Shown here: piece by piece, positions 32,896 through 41,873 of the stretch
How the letters are laid out: each line of letters starts with the position of its first letter
Numbering within the stretch: position 1 is the first letter of the stretch
Source of the DNA: Sodiomyces alkalinus F11
Lineage: Eukaryota; Ascomycota; Sordariomycetes; Glomerellales; Plectosphaerellaceae
Assembly (NCBI RefSeq): GCF_003711515.1
Contig: NW_021167082.1
Span: forward strand, 178,650 to 242,649
Direction: 5' to 3'
DNA length: 64,000 nt
Program-made: the position numbers and the translations under genes
Notes under the pieces: model-generated
The model's database searches: none
What the model was told of the DNA's origin: nothing
Seen by the model: the letters and a program-made list of their open reading frames with translations, nothing else

Positions 32896-35777
32896 TCATA
32901 TCCTCAGTCCTTCGCTCGGCCGACCCTCCGCAGCAGAAGACGGCAACCGCTCAGGCGAGCTCATCAGGAACCCATCCTTGTCGTACAGTCCAAGACTGTC
33001 CTTGCTTCCCCGGACCTCGTGCCGGTTCCGTTTCGTCGGCGTCACGTCGGCCCGTCCATCTGGTTCACATCCACGCCCGGGCTCCTCCTCCCAGTTATAC
33101 TCGGTCACGGTCACCTCGGGATAGCTGTCGCCAATCTCTTGGTCCCGCACGAACACCCGCTCCTCCACTTCGCCAAACCGGACACTCAACCGTCGCCGAG
33201 GACTGCCCGAGTCACGGAAACTCCCCTTCAAACTACTCCTCCGCGAAAGCCCCCCTTCTCCAGAGTACCCCCGTGCTTGTTCCCCGTCATCACCCCGAGT
33301 ATTAGTATTCTCCTGCTCCTCCATAGTCTGCAGCGGCCGCTCCCTCGCCCCCCGATTATTCTCGCGCGTGGCCCCGCCCCTCCCCCGCTGCCTATCCACC
33401 GAGTCCCTCGCGTTCCTGATACACCGACCCCGTCGCGGCGCGCGTGACGACGACCCTGGACTTCTCTCCCCCCCTCCTCCGACTCCGAGGTTGAGGTAGT
33501 TGGCCCGCCCCGCCTGGTTTGTGTCGTTGCTGTTGCTGCTACGTTCCGGGCTGAACCCGCCCCCGCGGAGGGTCGGGAGGGTGGGACTATCCGGGGCGAG
33601 GACGGTGGAGGCGCGGCTGTGCGTGCTCAGTTGGCTGTTCATGCGGCGGAGCTGGAGGATGGAGGTGTGGAGGGGCGGGAAGCGGGTGGAAGATTGGCCG
33701 GTATGGCTCTGCGCGTCGGAATAGTGGGAGCTCGAGTCTGATGCGTTATTGGACGGCCCTCTACTGGGGCTGTTGTTGCTGTTGCTGCTGTTGCTGCTGC
33801 TGCTGCTGTTGTCGTTACTATTACCTTTGGATTCGGTGTCTTGATGGTGAGATTCCGGTAGTGGCCGGGGCCGGGTGGCAAGGGGACTGGATGGCAGAGA
33901 CGCAACGTCATCCGCCGATTCGCGCGTCACGACTTGACGCTGTGTCGCGGCCGTGTTCCCCTTCATCTCCTCGATGCAAGGCGAACCTAGGATCGGATGC
34001 AAATTCAACGGCGGCGGTAGGACCGCCGACCGCGCCCCGGAGCTCGTCTTGGGCCCGTGACCTCTCGCTCTCGCCGACCCCCTGCGGTCGTCCTCGGGCG
34101 TCGACGGCGAGGCTTCCATACTGACAACGCTCGAGCTCGTCGCGAAAAACGCCGGCTTCATCATCGCCACCGTCTTGGACCGCACGTTGCCGCATCCGCC
34201 GCCCATATCGGGCGGGGTCATCATGATGGACAGGCGCAACTCGTCTCGCCTGGCCGGGTCCACTTGATTCGAGAGGATCAGGGATGACATGAGGGGAGGA
34301 GCACGTCCGGGGGAGGACTGCGCGTTGCCCGAGATGGAACCGAGCGGGTGGCCACCGCCGTCCTGGGACGAGGCCCGGCGGGAATGCAGCTGACGGGGTG
34401 TCGTCCCCTGTGGCATCACGACGGGTCGCCGGGACGACTTTGCTGGGATGCGGGGCGCCGCCGCACCTGAAGCAGGCGCGAACGGGTCGCTCATTTTGAC
34501 CCTGTGCGTTGCGCGTCGCTGGCTCCAGGATTTCTGCGTGCCTGTGGACTGGCCGGATGAGTTTAGATGCAGCGTATTTCTGCGCTCGTCTCCGCCCTTG
34601 TCGTCCTCTGGCTCGTTTTCACTGTATACCGTCGAGAGAGCCGACGAGACCGAGCTGGCAGTCGACTGGATGGACATGCTTCTGCGGCGCTGCTGCTGCT
34701 CCGGCTGTTCCGGCTGTTCCGGCTGCACCGGCTGCACCTGTTGCACTCGCTGTATCTGCTGCAGTGGCAGCACAGGCTCCTTGCAACCCCGGACAACGCG
34801 GCGACTGGGGCTCGACAGGCCGGTCTCAACAACTTGTTCCGTCTCGGACACAGATTCCCCAAACAGACTGTCCGTATCGGAGGTGACGGACGACTGCGAC
34901 ACGTTGCGTCGACGTCCCGGGGCGGCAGACACTTTCTGGGGGCTCCCATTCCGGACAAGACGGTGGGACGACGTGGAAATAGCAGCTGGGGCGCTATGAG
35001 GCGCCAGTGCCGGCCCGTTGCCCATCTTCTGCGGGCTCGGCGTGGCCGGCGCCGCTGCCCCAAGAGACAGCGGCATCTGGCGCGAGGGAACCGCGCCATC
35101 GAGATCCGGCCGGCGCATCTTCACGGGCGACTCCCGCACCGAAGACGTCCTGCGATGCCGCGTGGGCATGTTGGTCGGTTTCCTGGTGGGACTGGTATTC
35201 GGAGAAGGGCTCCCGTCGCGCAACCGTTGCGCCGTGTTCCGGAGGATCGCCTGCAGGTCCGACTCGGTGACGGTGGCGGTGACGGCGACGGCCTGTCTTA
35301 CGCGTGTTGCTGGTGGGGGTCGCGGGCCTTGCGGGAAGGGGTTCGCGGTCTGCGAGTCCTCGCACTGCGTGAAACCGGCTCTCAGCGCCGCGGCGCGTTT
35401 CTCCGCCAGTTCGTACGAGGGCGTGCGCACCAACGGCACCCGCGACGCGGGTTTCCGCTCGCCGTCTTGGCCATGGCCATGGCCATGGTCACGCGCTTGC
35501 TGGTGCCCAGGCAGAACAGCCACGGGGCGGGGGCGGGGCATAAGCGGGTAATTCTGGTGCTCGTAAAACGATTCCTGGTTGACGTCGTTGTCGCGGTATC
35601 CCAACAAGGCGGGCAGAGTCGGGGGCCGTAAGATGAGCCAGCTATCGCGGAGCGTGATGCGCCTGGACTGGCGAGACGACGGCTTCCCCATCTTGGGCCC
35701 GTGAATGGCATCCTCGTCGACCCAGGAGGCGTTTGTCCGACACGAATTGTTACGCTGGGCCGCCGCAGGGGACCTCC

Positions 35778-35821
<44 letters not shown>

Positions 35822-36207
35822 TTGTTGGGCGAGCCGAAAAAGTGCGTGAGGCTGCCGCTGCTGGCTAGACGGGGGAAGAGGAGCGAGCTGCCGCTCCTCT
35901 GGCTCCGCACCGGGGAGACTTGCGGCGACTTGGTGAGGCGTCGCCGACGGCCGGATCGGGGGTGTGGGGCTGGCGAGCCGTTGACCTCTTCTGCTGAGGA
36001 GGAGTTGAGGTTGCGGTAGGCTGGCTGTAGGTCTCGGGTTCGGGCCGCGAGTTGGGCGCGGTGGGTGCGGCGGTCGGTGAGGCAGACGAGGATGAAGGCC
36101 AGGGAGACGAACAGGAGGGCGGCTCCGCCGAGGGCGATGGCGAGGAGCCAGCCGACGGTGATTCCGCCGGATTCGCCTTCTCGGGGTAGGAGGAACGAAG
36201 GAGCCAT
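32896..36207 (-). CDS. Single-pass membrane protein with a long disordered tail (1103 aa)
   Basis: An uninterrupted frame from the ATG at 36207. After about 14 residues comes one hydrophobic segment (about 15-43, including TVGWLLAIALGG and ALLFVSLAFILVCL), then more than 1000 residues rich in Ser, Pro, Arg, Asn and Gln, probably disordered. A homopolymeric Asn run of about 14 residues (encoded by AAC repeats, 35779-35823) and a Ser/Asn run (about 33760-33825) interrupt it. Short conserved-looking islands include PLVRTPSYELAEKRAAALRAGF, listed here in part as RTPSYELAEK, and the C-terminal KDSLGLYDKDGFLMSSPERL. The first Met after the hydrophobic leader frame (AMAPSFLLPRE) fits a type I/III topology with a large cytoplasmic tail. 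No enzymatic domain was recognised. Confidence 0.78.
35779..35823. repeat. (TTG)n microsatellite encoding poly-Asn
   Basis: About 14-15 TTG trinucleotides, read as AAC (Asn) on the minus strand within the membrane protein gene. Confidence 0.95.
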
Positions 36208-37405
36208 GGCTGGGACGATGGATTCAAAGTAAAAAGAAGAAAAGAACAAGGCAAAGAGATTCGAAAAAAGGAGCACGGGCGAACACCACAATGAGTGGCC
36301 TGAACGAGCGAACGGAGAACCAACCTTTGTGGATTTGGGATTCTAACGAGGGACACGCCTTGATGGCGGAACACAGGGGTGATCAAAGAGCGGACACCAT
36401 CACGAGGATGAGAAGACCGGATGGAAGCGCAGCGAGACGCAAGTCTAGCGTGCTAAGAATAGAGGAGGGTGGTAAACAGAGACGGACACACAAGGGACCG
36501 GAACGGAACTGGGCGATAAAGGGGTTATAGCTGGGTCTCGAGGCAATGTCCCGGAGGAATGCGTTGCTTGCTACGTGACGGGGCAGCATTCCAACTGAAC
36601 GTCGGACATGTGATGATCATTGGAGGTCGTCGCCGGGATGTCTCAGAAACAAGTAGAATGCCCGGGTCTATAAAATATAAGTGAGCTGAAGATAAAGGTC
36701 AAGTGACGTGCCGATACGGAGTTGATATGGTGAAGCCCCGAGGAGGGAGGTGAGATGTGGCTATTGGCGATGTTCATGATGGAGGAGACGGATGTGGTTG
36801 AAGCGGCTTTGGGGTGTTTTGTAAAGATTTCTGATGTGGTTCTTATTCGAAGAATGTGACTGAGGGTTATATACGGAAACTTGGAGAAAAACGGCGCTGT
36901 ATTTTGGTCAATTCGAAGGGGACGGGAGGATATGGGAGCATGATCTTCTCAATAATAATAAGGAGATGAGAAAGTGAGTGAAGAATGTAGTCAAAACGCA
37001 CAGGCCACCATCAGTCAATCGGATCAATTGTCGGATCAACTGTCGGATCAACTGTCGGATCAACTCTCGGATCAACTCTCGGATCAACTCTCGGATCAAC
37101 TCTCGGAAAATCATCAAGATTATCTAAGCGTTATCGCAGAAGCTGGTTAGGTACATGTAATTACGTACTACCCAGTACGGAAACGCCATACAAGTCAAAA
37201 AACGACGTCCATACCTTAAGCAGCGCAACACGAATCCAAGTCTCCTGGACATAGTCACCGATTCGACTCTTCACCTCCGACCAAGACACCATCACGATAC
37301 AGGCCGAGGCAAACGACAACTTCGAGTCACGGCCAAGCTAAGAGTTCTCCTTTCGACCAAACCCGCACTCTTCCTGGACCGAATTGAGGTCCCCGTCCCG
37401 CTACA
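36208..37405. other. Intergenic region with a 12-bp minisatellite
   Basis: Divergent upstream regions of the membrane protein gene and SmD3. Contains the minisatellite at 37020-37106, listed separately. No supported gene. Confidence 0.5.
37020..37106. repeat. 12-bp minisatellite CGGATCAACTST, about 7 copies
   Basis: Seven tandem 12-bp units. Copies 2-3 end in TGT and copies 4-7 in TCT; copy 1 has one substitution. Read on the minus strand the array stays open (Ile-Arg-x-Leu repeats), but no gene is supported there. Confidence 0.95.
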
Positions 37406-37914
37406 ATGACGTCCACAATCGGCATCCCCATCAAGCTCCTCAACGAGGCACAGGCACGTCCAGGTCTCCAGGTCTCTATGCGCGGGCTCATGTGTCTAAC
37501 ATTTGTTCCCACAGGGCCACATCATCACTCTCGAAATCACCTCCGGCCAGACCTACCGCGGCAAGCTACTAGAAGGTAAACCACAACCCATAACCCTTGG
37601 GACAAGAAGCAGGCTCAATTGCAAACCAACCCATCTGGCTCACTAAACACTAACACATCTTTTGCGAAACAACAGCCGAAGACAACATGAACGTCCAGCT
37701 CAAAGACATCACCGTGACGGCCCGCGACGGCCGCGTCTCCCACCTCGACCAGGTCTACATCCGCGGCTCGCACGTGCGCTTCTTCATCGTCCCGGACATG
37801 CTGCGCAACGCCCCCATGTTCCGCAGCCGCCACCTGCGCGGCCGCGGTGTCGGTCTCGCCCGTGGAAGGGCGACCGTTAGCCGTGCGAGGGCGAGTGGGC
37901 GGGGTGGAAGGTAA
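37406..37914 (+). CDS. smd3: Small nuclear ribonucleoprotein Sm D3
   Basis: Three exons (37406-37453, 37515-37575, 37676-37914) encode 115 residues. SmD3 is a subunit of the heptameric Sm ring on spliceosomal snRNAs. The Sm1 motif spans exons 1-2 ([29 protein letters not shown]) and the Sm2 motif is in exon 3 ([18 protein letters not shown]). The C-terminal RG/GR-rich tail ([18 protein letters not shown]) is the usual target of symmetric arginine dimethylation. Protein conservation places the first splice junction exactly at EAQ|GHI, which requires a GC donor (CAG|GCACGT) with branch CTAAC and acceptor CACAG; the nearest in-phase GT would insert six unexpected residues. The second intron is 100 bp with a GT-AG pair. 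Confidence 0.95.
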
Positions 37915-38463
37915 TTCGGGGCGACGGGGCGAGAGGACGAAAGGAAAAGGAGAATCTTACAACACGATTTGGTGGGAAAGACGGGGATGGAGGAGGAGGA
38001 GGAGGAGGAGGAGGAGGAGGGGAAAGGAGGGAAAGACGCTTTTTGGGGGGGAGGGGCTGAGTGTCTATATCGCTGGCTCGTGCCGCGGGGTGGTTGTTCG
38101 CCCATTTCCCTGGGTGGTCCTATTTGTCATGCTGCCCCGCGTGGTCCGCTGTGGTTTGGTGTCGAAGGCGTTCCGGCGGGAAATCGAGCCAGAGATGCGG
38201 GAAATTCCCAATGGTCACCACAGTCGCATCCAGGTAGCGAGACGGATCGGATCTCCTGCCATGTTAAGACGTGGCATGATATGAACAGGGCAGGCCCTAC
38301 ATCTTTCGGGTACGCCCATCTCGCAACAATACAAGATTAGCCAGAGTAGGCTGAGATATCGCCATGACCTTCATTCCATCTGTACACATTTTGAATACAA
38401 GTCCTGGCGGAGGGAGCTACTAGGAGTATAAATACATCAAGCGATAAATACCTGGTCAACCCC
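37915..38463. other. Intergenic convergent region with a GAG repeat
   Basis: Contains an A/G-rich (GAG)n run at about 37988-38020 and no supported gene. Confidence 0.5.
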
Positions 38464-40446
38464 CTACTTCATCCGCGCCAGCGCGTCCGCAGCTCGATCG
38501 ACAAGCTCCTTCGCCAACCGTCTCTCCCTCCCACTTTCCTCCTCCTCCTCCTCCCGCCTCGCGCGAGCCGTCGCATGATGCAGCGCCTCCGCCACGCTCG
38601 CCTCAGCCCCCCGCACCGCCTTGCGACCCTCCTCGCGCACCTCGCCCTCCCAGAAACCCCGCGCCGTCTCCCACTTCTTCTGCAGCCGCCGCAGACTCCA
38701 CACGATGCCCAGGGCCGCCACGGCACCAGCCTCGTAGAGCGACGATACCGACGCGGAAACGTACAGCAGGCCGGCCAGGGACGAGGTCAGGAACGACGTG
38801 CTCGACGCCTCGAGGACGAGTTTCTGCGCCAGCGCCTGCAGGGCGGGGACCGTCTCGGCGTGGAGGTAGCGGCGCGTGAAGGAGATGTGAGTGGGCCACT
38901 TGCTGCGGCCGTTTCCGTTTTCGTTTCCGTTCCCCTCGCTCAACGACGCGGATTCCGACTCGGGGATCGGCTGTGCGTACACGAGGGCCCCTCGAGCCGG
39001 CCCGGCACCGTGTATCCTACCGGCGAGGTAGACGAGTTCCCGCTCCGCACCCGGCAGGAAGCGCTGGGCGAGCATCTCGCCGGTGAGCACGCCCACGTCG
39101 TCGACGCGCCAGAAGAGCTTCCACCACCCCAGCTTGCGCCACCGGCGTCCCGAGAAGGCCAGGTCGAGCTGCTGCTGTAATTCTTCGTGGGCGGACTGGG
39201 ACCATGCGGCGAGGGCGCGGGACAACGTGGCGCGCCCGGAGGTGGAGGCGGCGACCTCGGAGGCGAGCTGCTCTCCCAGCCGGGCGTCTTCTTCCCTCTG
39301 CACCGCGGCCGAGGTGTTTTCCAGCAGCGAAGCGACGAGTTCGAGCAGCGCGGGTTTGGTGGCCTTGGCGTCTCTGTCTCCTCCTTTGTTTCCTTCCACC
39401 TGGACGCCGGTTGTGAGCCACGACTTTAGGACCGGTAGGTTGCTTTGACGCCAGAGCTTCTCGTAGTCCATGGCGTTGCCCAGGTTTGCGCGAATGAGGC
39501 GGACGCTCTCCCTCGCCGCGGCCACGTCGATGGCTTGGAAGGTCGTGTCGGAATCGCCCTTGTGGGTGGTTGCGTAGCCGGGCAAGTCGACAGCCGCCAG
39601 GACGGCGCCGCGGTTCTCGAGCATGGACAGAGGCAGAGGTGCGACGGCTGCCGCGCCCATGATGCCCTCCGTCACCAACAGAGCCTTGTGGACCGGAGTC
39701 GTGACGGGAGTATACCGTCCGGTATTCGAAGGTATATCGACGGTCGGGACAAGAAGGGCCTCTTCCATGTCCGATGCGGCCACGGCACCACTCTGGCCGA
39801 CCTCGGTCAGTAAGAGCTCGAGATTCAGCTCATTCAGCCCGGGACTTGACACGTCCAGGTCGTGGAGCAGGTTTGTCTTGGAGATGGTGAGCCCGCCGGC
39901 TTGGTCGTCGTGTTGGGGGTCCCGTCGTATCCTCACCACGAGGGGTTGTCGTGGGTCATGAGCGGCCAACTGTTTTTCCCATTCCTGTTCTGAAGCCAAT
40001 GGGTCTGCCAAAAGAAGTCGTAGCACTTCTTTGGCCGTTGTCCCCGGGTCGGAGCCATTGGAAAGTGCCAAGATGGCGACCCTGATCGACTCTTCGCCCG
40101 GTGTCTGCCGCAAGCCCTGGAGAGCCAATTGTAGTCTGGAAAGATTGACGAGGCTCGGGGCAACTTTCTGCAGCTCATGGAGTGTCTCTATAAGCTCTTG
40201 CCTGGGATCACGGTTCGTTTCTGGTGGCGTGGGTGAGGCCGCGGCGGCGGTAGTGGTAGTGGTAGTGGACTGGAAACGGCGACGGTGGGATGGTTGGGGA
40301 GAGCGTGAAGGGATTCGGGAGACGGCGTGGGGCCTCGAAGCCAGAGAACAGAAGAGACAGATCGGTGATGTTGGGAGGGTCAATCGAAGCCGCATGGACG
40401 GACTTGGGGAGCCGGCAATGGACCGCAAGGGTATTCGGGGCGACAT
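38464..40446 (-). CDS. Mitochondrial Mmc1-like (dynamin-like fold) protein
   Basis: An uninterrupted frame of 660 residues starting at the ATG at 40446. The first 60 residues are rich in Arg, Ser and Pro without acids and end near RRRFQS, a likely mitochondrial targeting signal with cleavage. A helical region follows (ELIETLHELQKVAPSLVNL), then a domain with GVGL-free, dynamin-like order: GRYTPVTTPVHKALLVTEGI, cited here in part as TTPVHKALLVTEG, and AVDLPGY at about residue 285. Two hydrophobic segments near residues 550-590 (SFLTSSLAGLLYVSASVSSL, AVAALGIVWSL) could anchor it in the inner membrane, and the C-terminus is a charged coiled coil. The overall plan matches the fungal mitochondrial Mmc1 family; that name is from memory of the family and is the less certain part. 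Head-to-head with the UBC7-type gene. Confidence 0.72.
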   Translation of the reverse strand: MSPRIPLRSIAGSPSPSMRLRLTLPTSPICLFCSLASRPHAVSRIPSRSPQPSHRRRFQSTTTTTTAAAASPTPPETNRDPRQELIETLHELQKVAPSLVNLSRLQLALQGLRQTPGEESIRVAILALSNGSDPGTTAKEVLRLLLADPLASEQEWEKQLAAHDPRQPLVVRIRRDPQHDDQAGGLTISKTNLLHDLDVSSPGLNELNLELLLTEVGQSGAVAASDMEEALLVPTVDIPSNTGRYTPVTTPVHKALLVTEGIMGAAAVAPLPLSMLENRGAVLAAVDLPGYATTHKGDSDTTFQAIDVAAARESVRLIRANLGNAMDYEKLWRQSNLPVLKSWLTTGVQVEGNKGGDRDAKATKPALLELVASLLENTSAAVQREEDARLGEQLASEVAASTSGRATLSRALAAWSQSAHEELQQQLDLAFSGRRWRKLGWWKLFWRVDDVGVLTGEMLAQRFLPGAERELVYLAGRIHGAGPARGALVYAQPIPESESASLSEGNGNENGNGRSKWPTHISFTRRYLHAETVPALQALAQKLVLEASSTSFLTSSLAGLLYVSASVSSLYEAGAVAALGIVWSLRRLQKKWETARGFWEGEVREEGRKAVRGAEASVAEALHHATARARREEEEEESGRERRLAKELVDRAADALARMK

Positions 40447-40849
40447 GGCGGGAGGGGAACGAGCGTTGCCCTGGATTGAAGCTGGAGTCGAAAATGTGTG
40501 TGAGAGAGAGAGAGAGGGAGGGAGAGAGAGGGAGCTTGGGCCATGGGAGGGAAGCTCGAGCGGATGAACTGCGGCTGATTAGGTAACCAAACTGATTAGA
40601 TAACCAAACACCCCGCCCGTCCGCTACCCTCTCCATGCTTCTCCGATCCAAGACCCGACCACCACCGAGCTGACCTCTCGTCTCTCTCTATCCCTTATAC
40701 ATATTCCCGCCAATCCAAATAACCAACCACGCCAATAAACTGTCCAACTCCAACATCGCTTCTCTACCTGGACATCACTACCCCGAATCACTTTACACCA
40801 AACAAATAGACAAATAGACCCCTCCGAGCCCTCCGAGCTCATCCCCGCC
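40447..40849. promoter_or_regulatory. Bidirectional promoter region
   Basis: 403 bp between divergent start codons. Includes a (GA)n/(GGGA) tract at 40499-40530. No specific binding sites can be defined. Confidence 0.4.
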
Positions 40850-41435
40850 ATGGCCCAATCCACCGCCCACCGACGTCTCCTGCAAGAATACCGCGCCCTC
40901 ACCAACAACCCTCCAGAAGGCATCACTGCAGGTCCCGTTTCCGAAGACGACCTCCTCCACTGGGAATGTCTCATCCAAGGCCCCGAAGGCACTCCCTTTG
41001 AAGGGGGCGTGTTCCCCGCCGAGCTCAAGTTCCCCAAGGACTACCCCCTTGCTCCGCCTACCATGAAGTTCCTCGCCGACGTGTGGCATCCCAACGGTGT
41101 GTTTCTTGTCTTTCCACCTCGTGTTTTCGTCCGTTGGGCTACAAGAAGACAGAAAGAAAAACCACTGCTAACACCCGCCAGTCTACCCCTCCGGCCTCGT
41201 CTGCATCTCCATCCTCCACCCCCCCGGCGACGACCCGAACCACTACGAACACGCCTCGGAGCGCTGGAGCCCCATCCAGTCCGTCGAGAAGATCCTCATC
41301 TCCGTCATGAGCATGCTCGCCGAGCCCAACGACGAGAGTCCCGCCAACGTCGAGGCCGCCAAGATGTGGCGCGAGCGGAGGTCCGACTACGAAAAGAAGG
41401 TCCGCGACAGCGTCAGGCAGATGCTGGGTCTTTGA
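40850..41435 (+). CDS. ubc7: Ubiquitin-conjugating enzyme E2, UBC7/UBE2G type
   Basis: Two exons, 40850-41096 and 41182-41435, encode 166 residues, the usual length for Ubc7. The UBC fold shows [12 protein letters not shown] and [10 protein letters not shown] in exon 1. Exon 2 has the catalytic cysteine in GLVCISILH (about residue 90) followed by the acidic loop insertion [18 protein letters not shown], which distinguishes Ubc7/UBE2G from most E2 enzymes. Ubc7 works with ER membrane ligases in ER-associated degradation. The His-Pro-Asn motif (WHPN) sits at the exon junction. The 85-bp intron has donor GTGTGT and acceptor CGCCAG. Confidence 0.95.
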
Positions 41436-41503
41436 TGACTTGTTTTTTGCTCGTTCGTTTCGCTCTGCACCGACTAGAATACACAGCGCCGCCGCTGGCC
41501 CCT

Positions 41504-41547
<44 letters not shown>

Positions 41548-41873
41548 AGTAACATGTTGGAAGGACGAGGAGACCGGAGTACCGTCGACTTGGGTAACGG
41601 ACGGTCAAAAACGTGCACAAGTTAAAGAGCAGGCAGGACATACTCCCAGCTGACCGTCCCAAAGGCAAAGTGTGTTGATGACGGGAATCATGGCGGCATA
41701 GGTAGCGTGGCGTTTTGGGGAATTGGATCTCGTCTTTCGCTCTGTCTGCTCGCTTGACTACCCATTTTTCGTCTTGTCGTGAAGGTGAAGATGCCTCATT
41801 CATCCTCCTTCTATATCCCAATCCCCCCCCCGGAACCTTTCTTTCTTGTCTATCCACGTTACTCCATCTAAAT
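41436..41873. other. Convergent 3' region with a long poly-C tract
   Basis: Lies between the UBC7-type and Swa2-like genes, which converge. The poly-C run at 41505-41547 is listed separately. Nothing else recognisable. Confidence 0.5.
41505..41547. repeat. Poly(C) homopolymer, 43 nt
   Basis: An unbroken run of 43 C residues about 70 bp after the UBC7 stop codon, probably inside its 3' UTR. The length in the read may be inexact. Confidence 0.9.

Noticed and set aside
37020..37120. CRISPR-like array
   Set aside because: 12-bp units are contiguous without spacers and the genome is eukaryotic.
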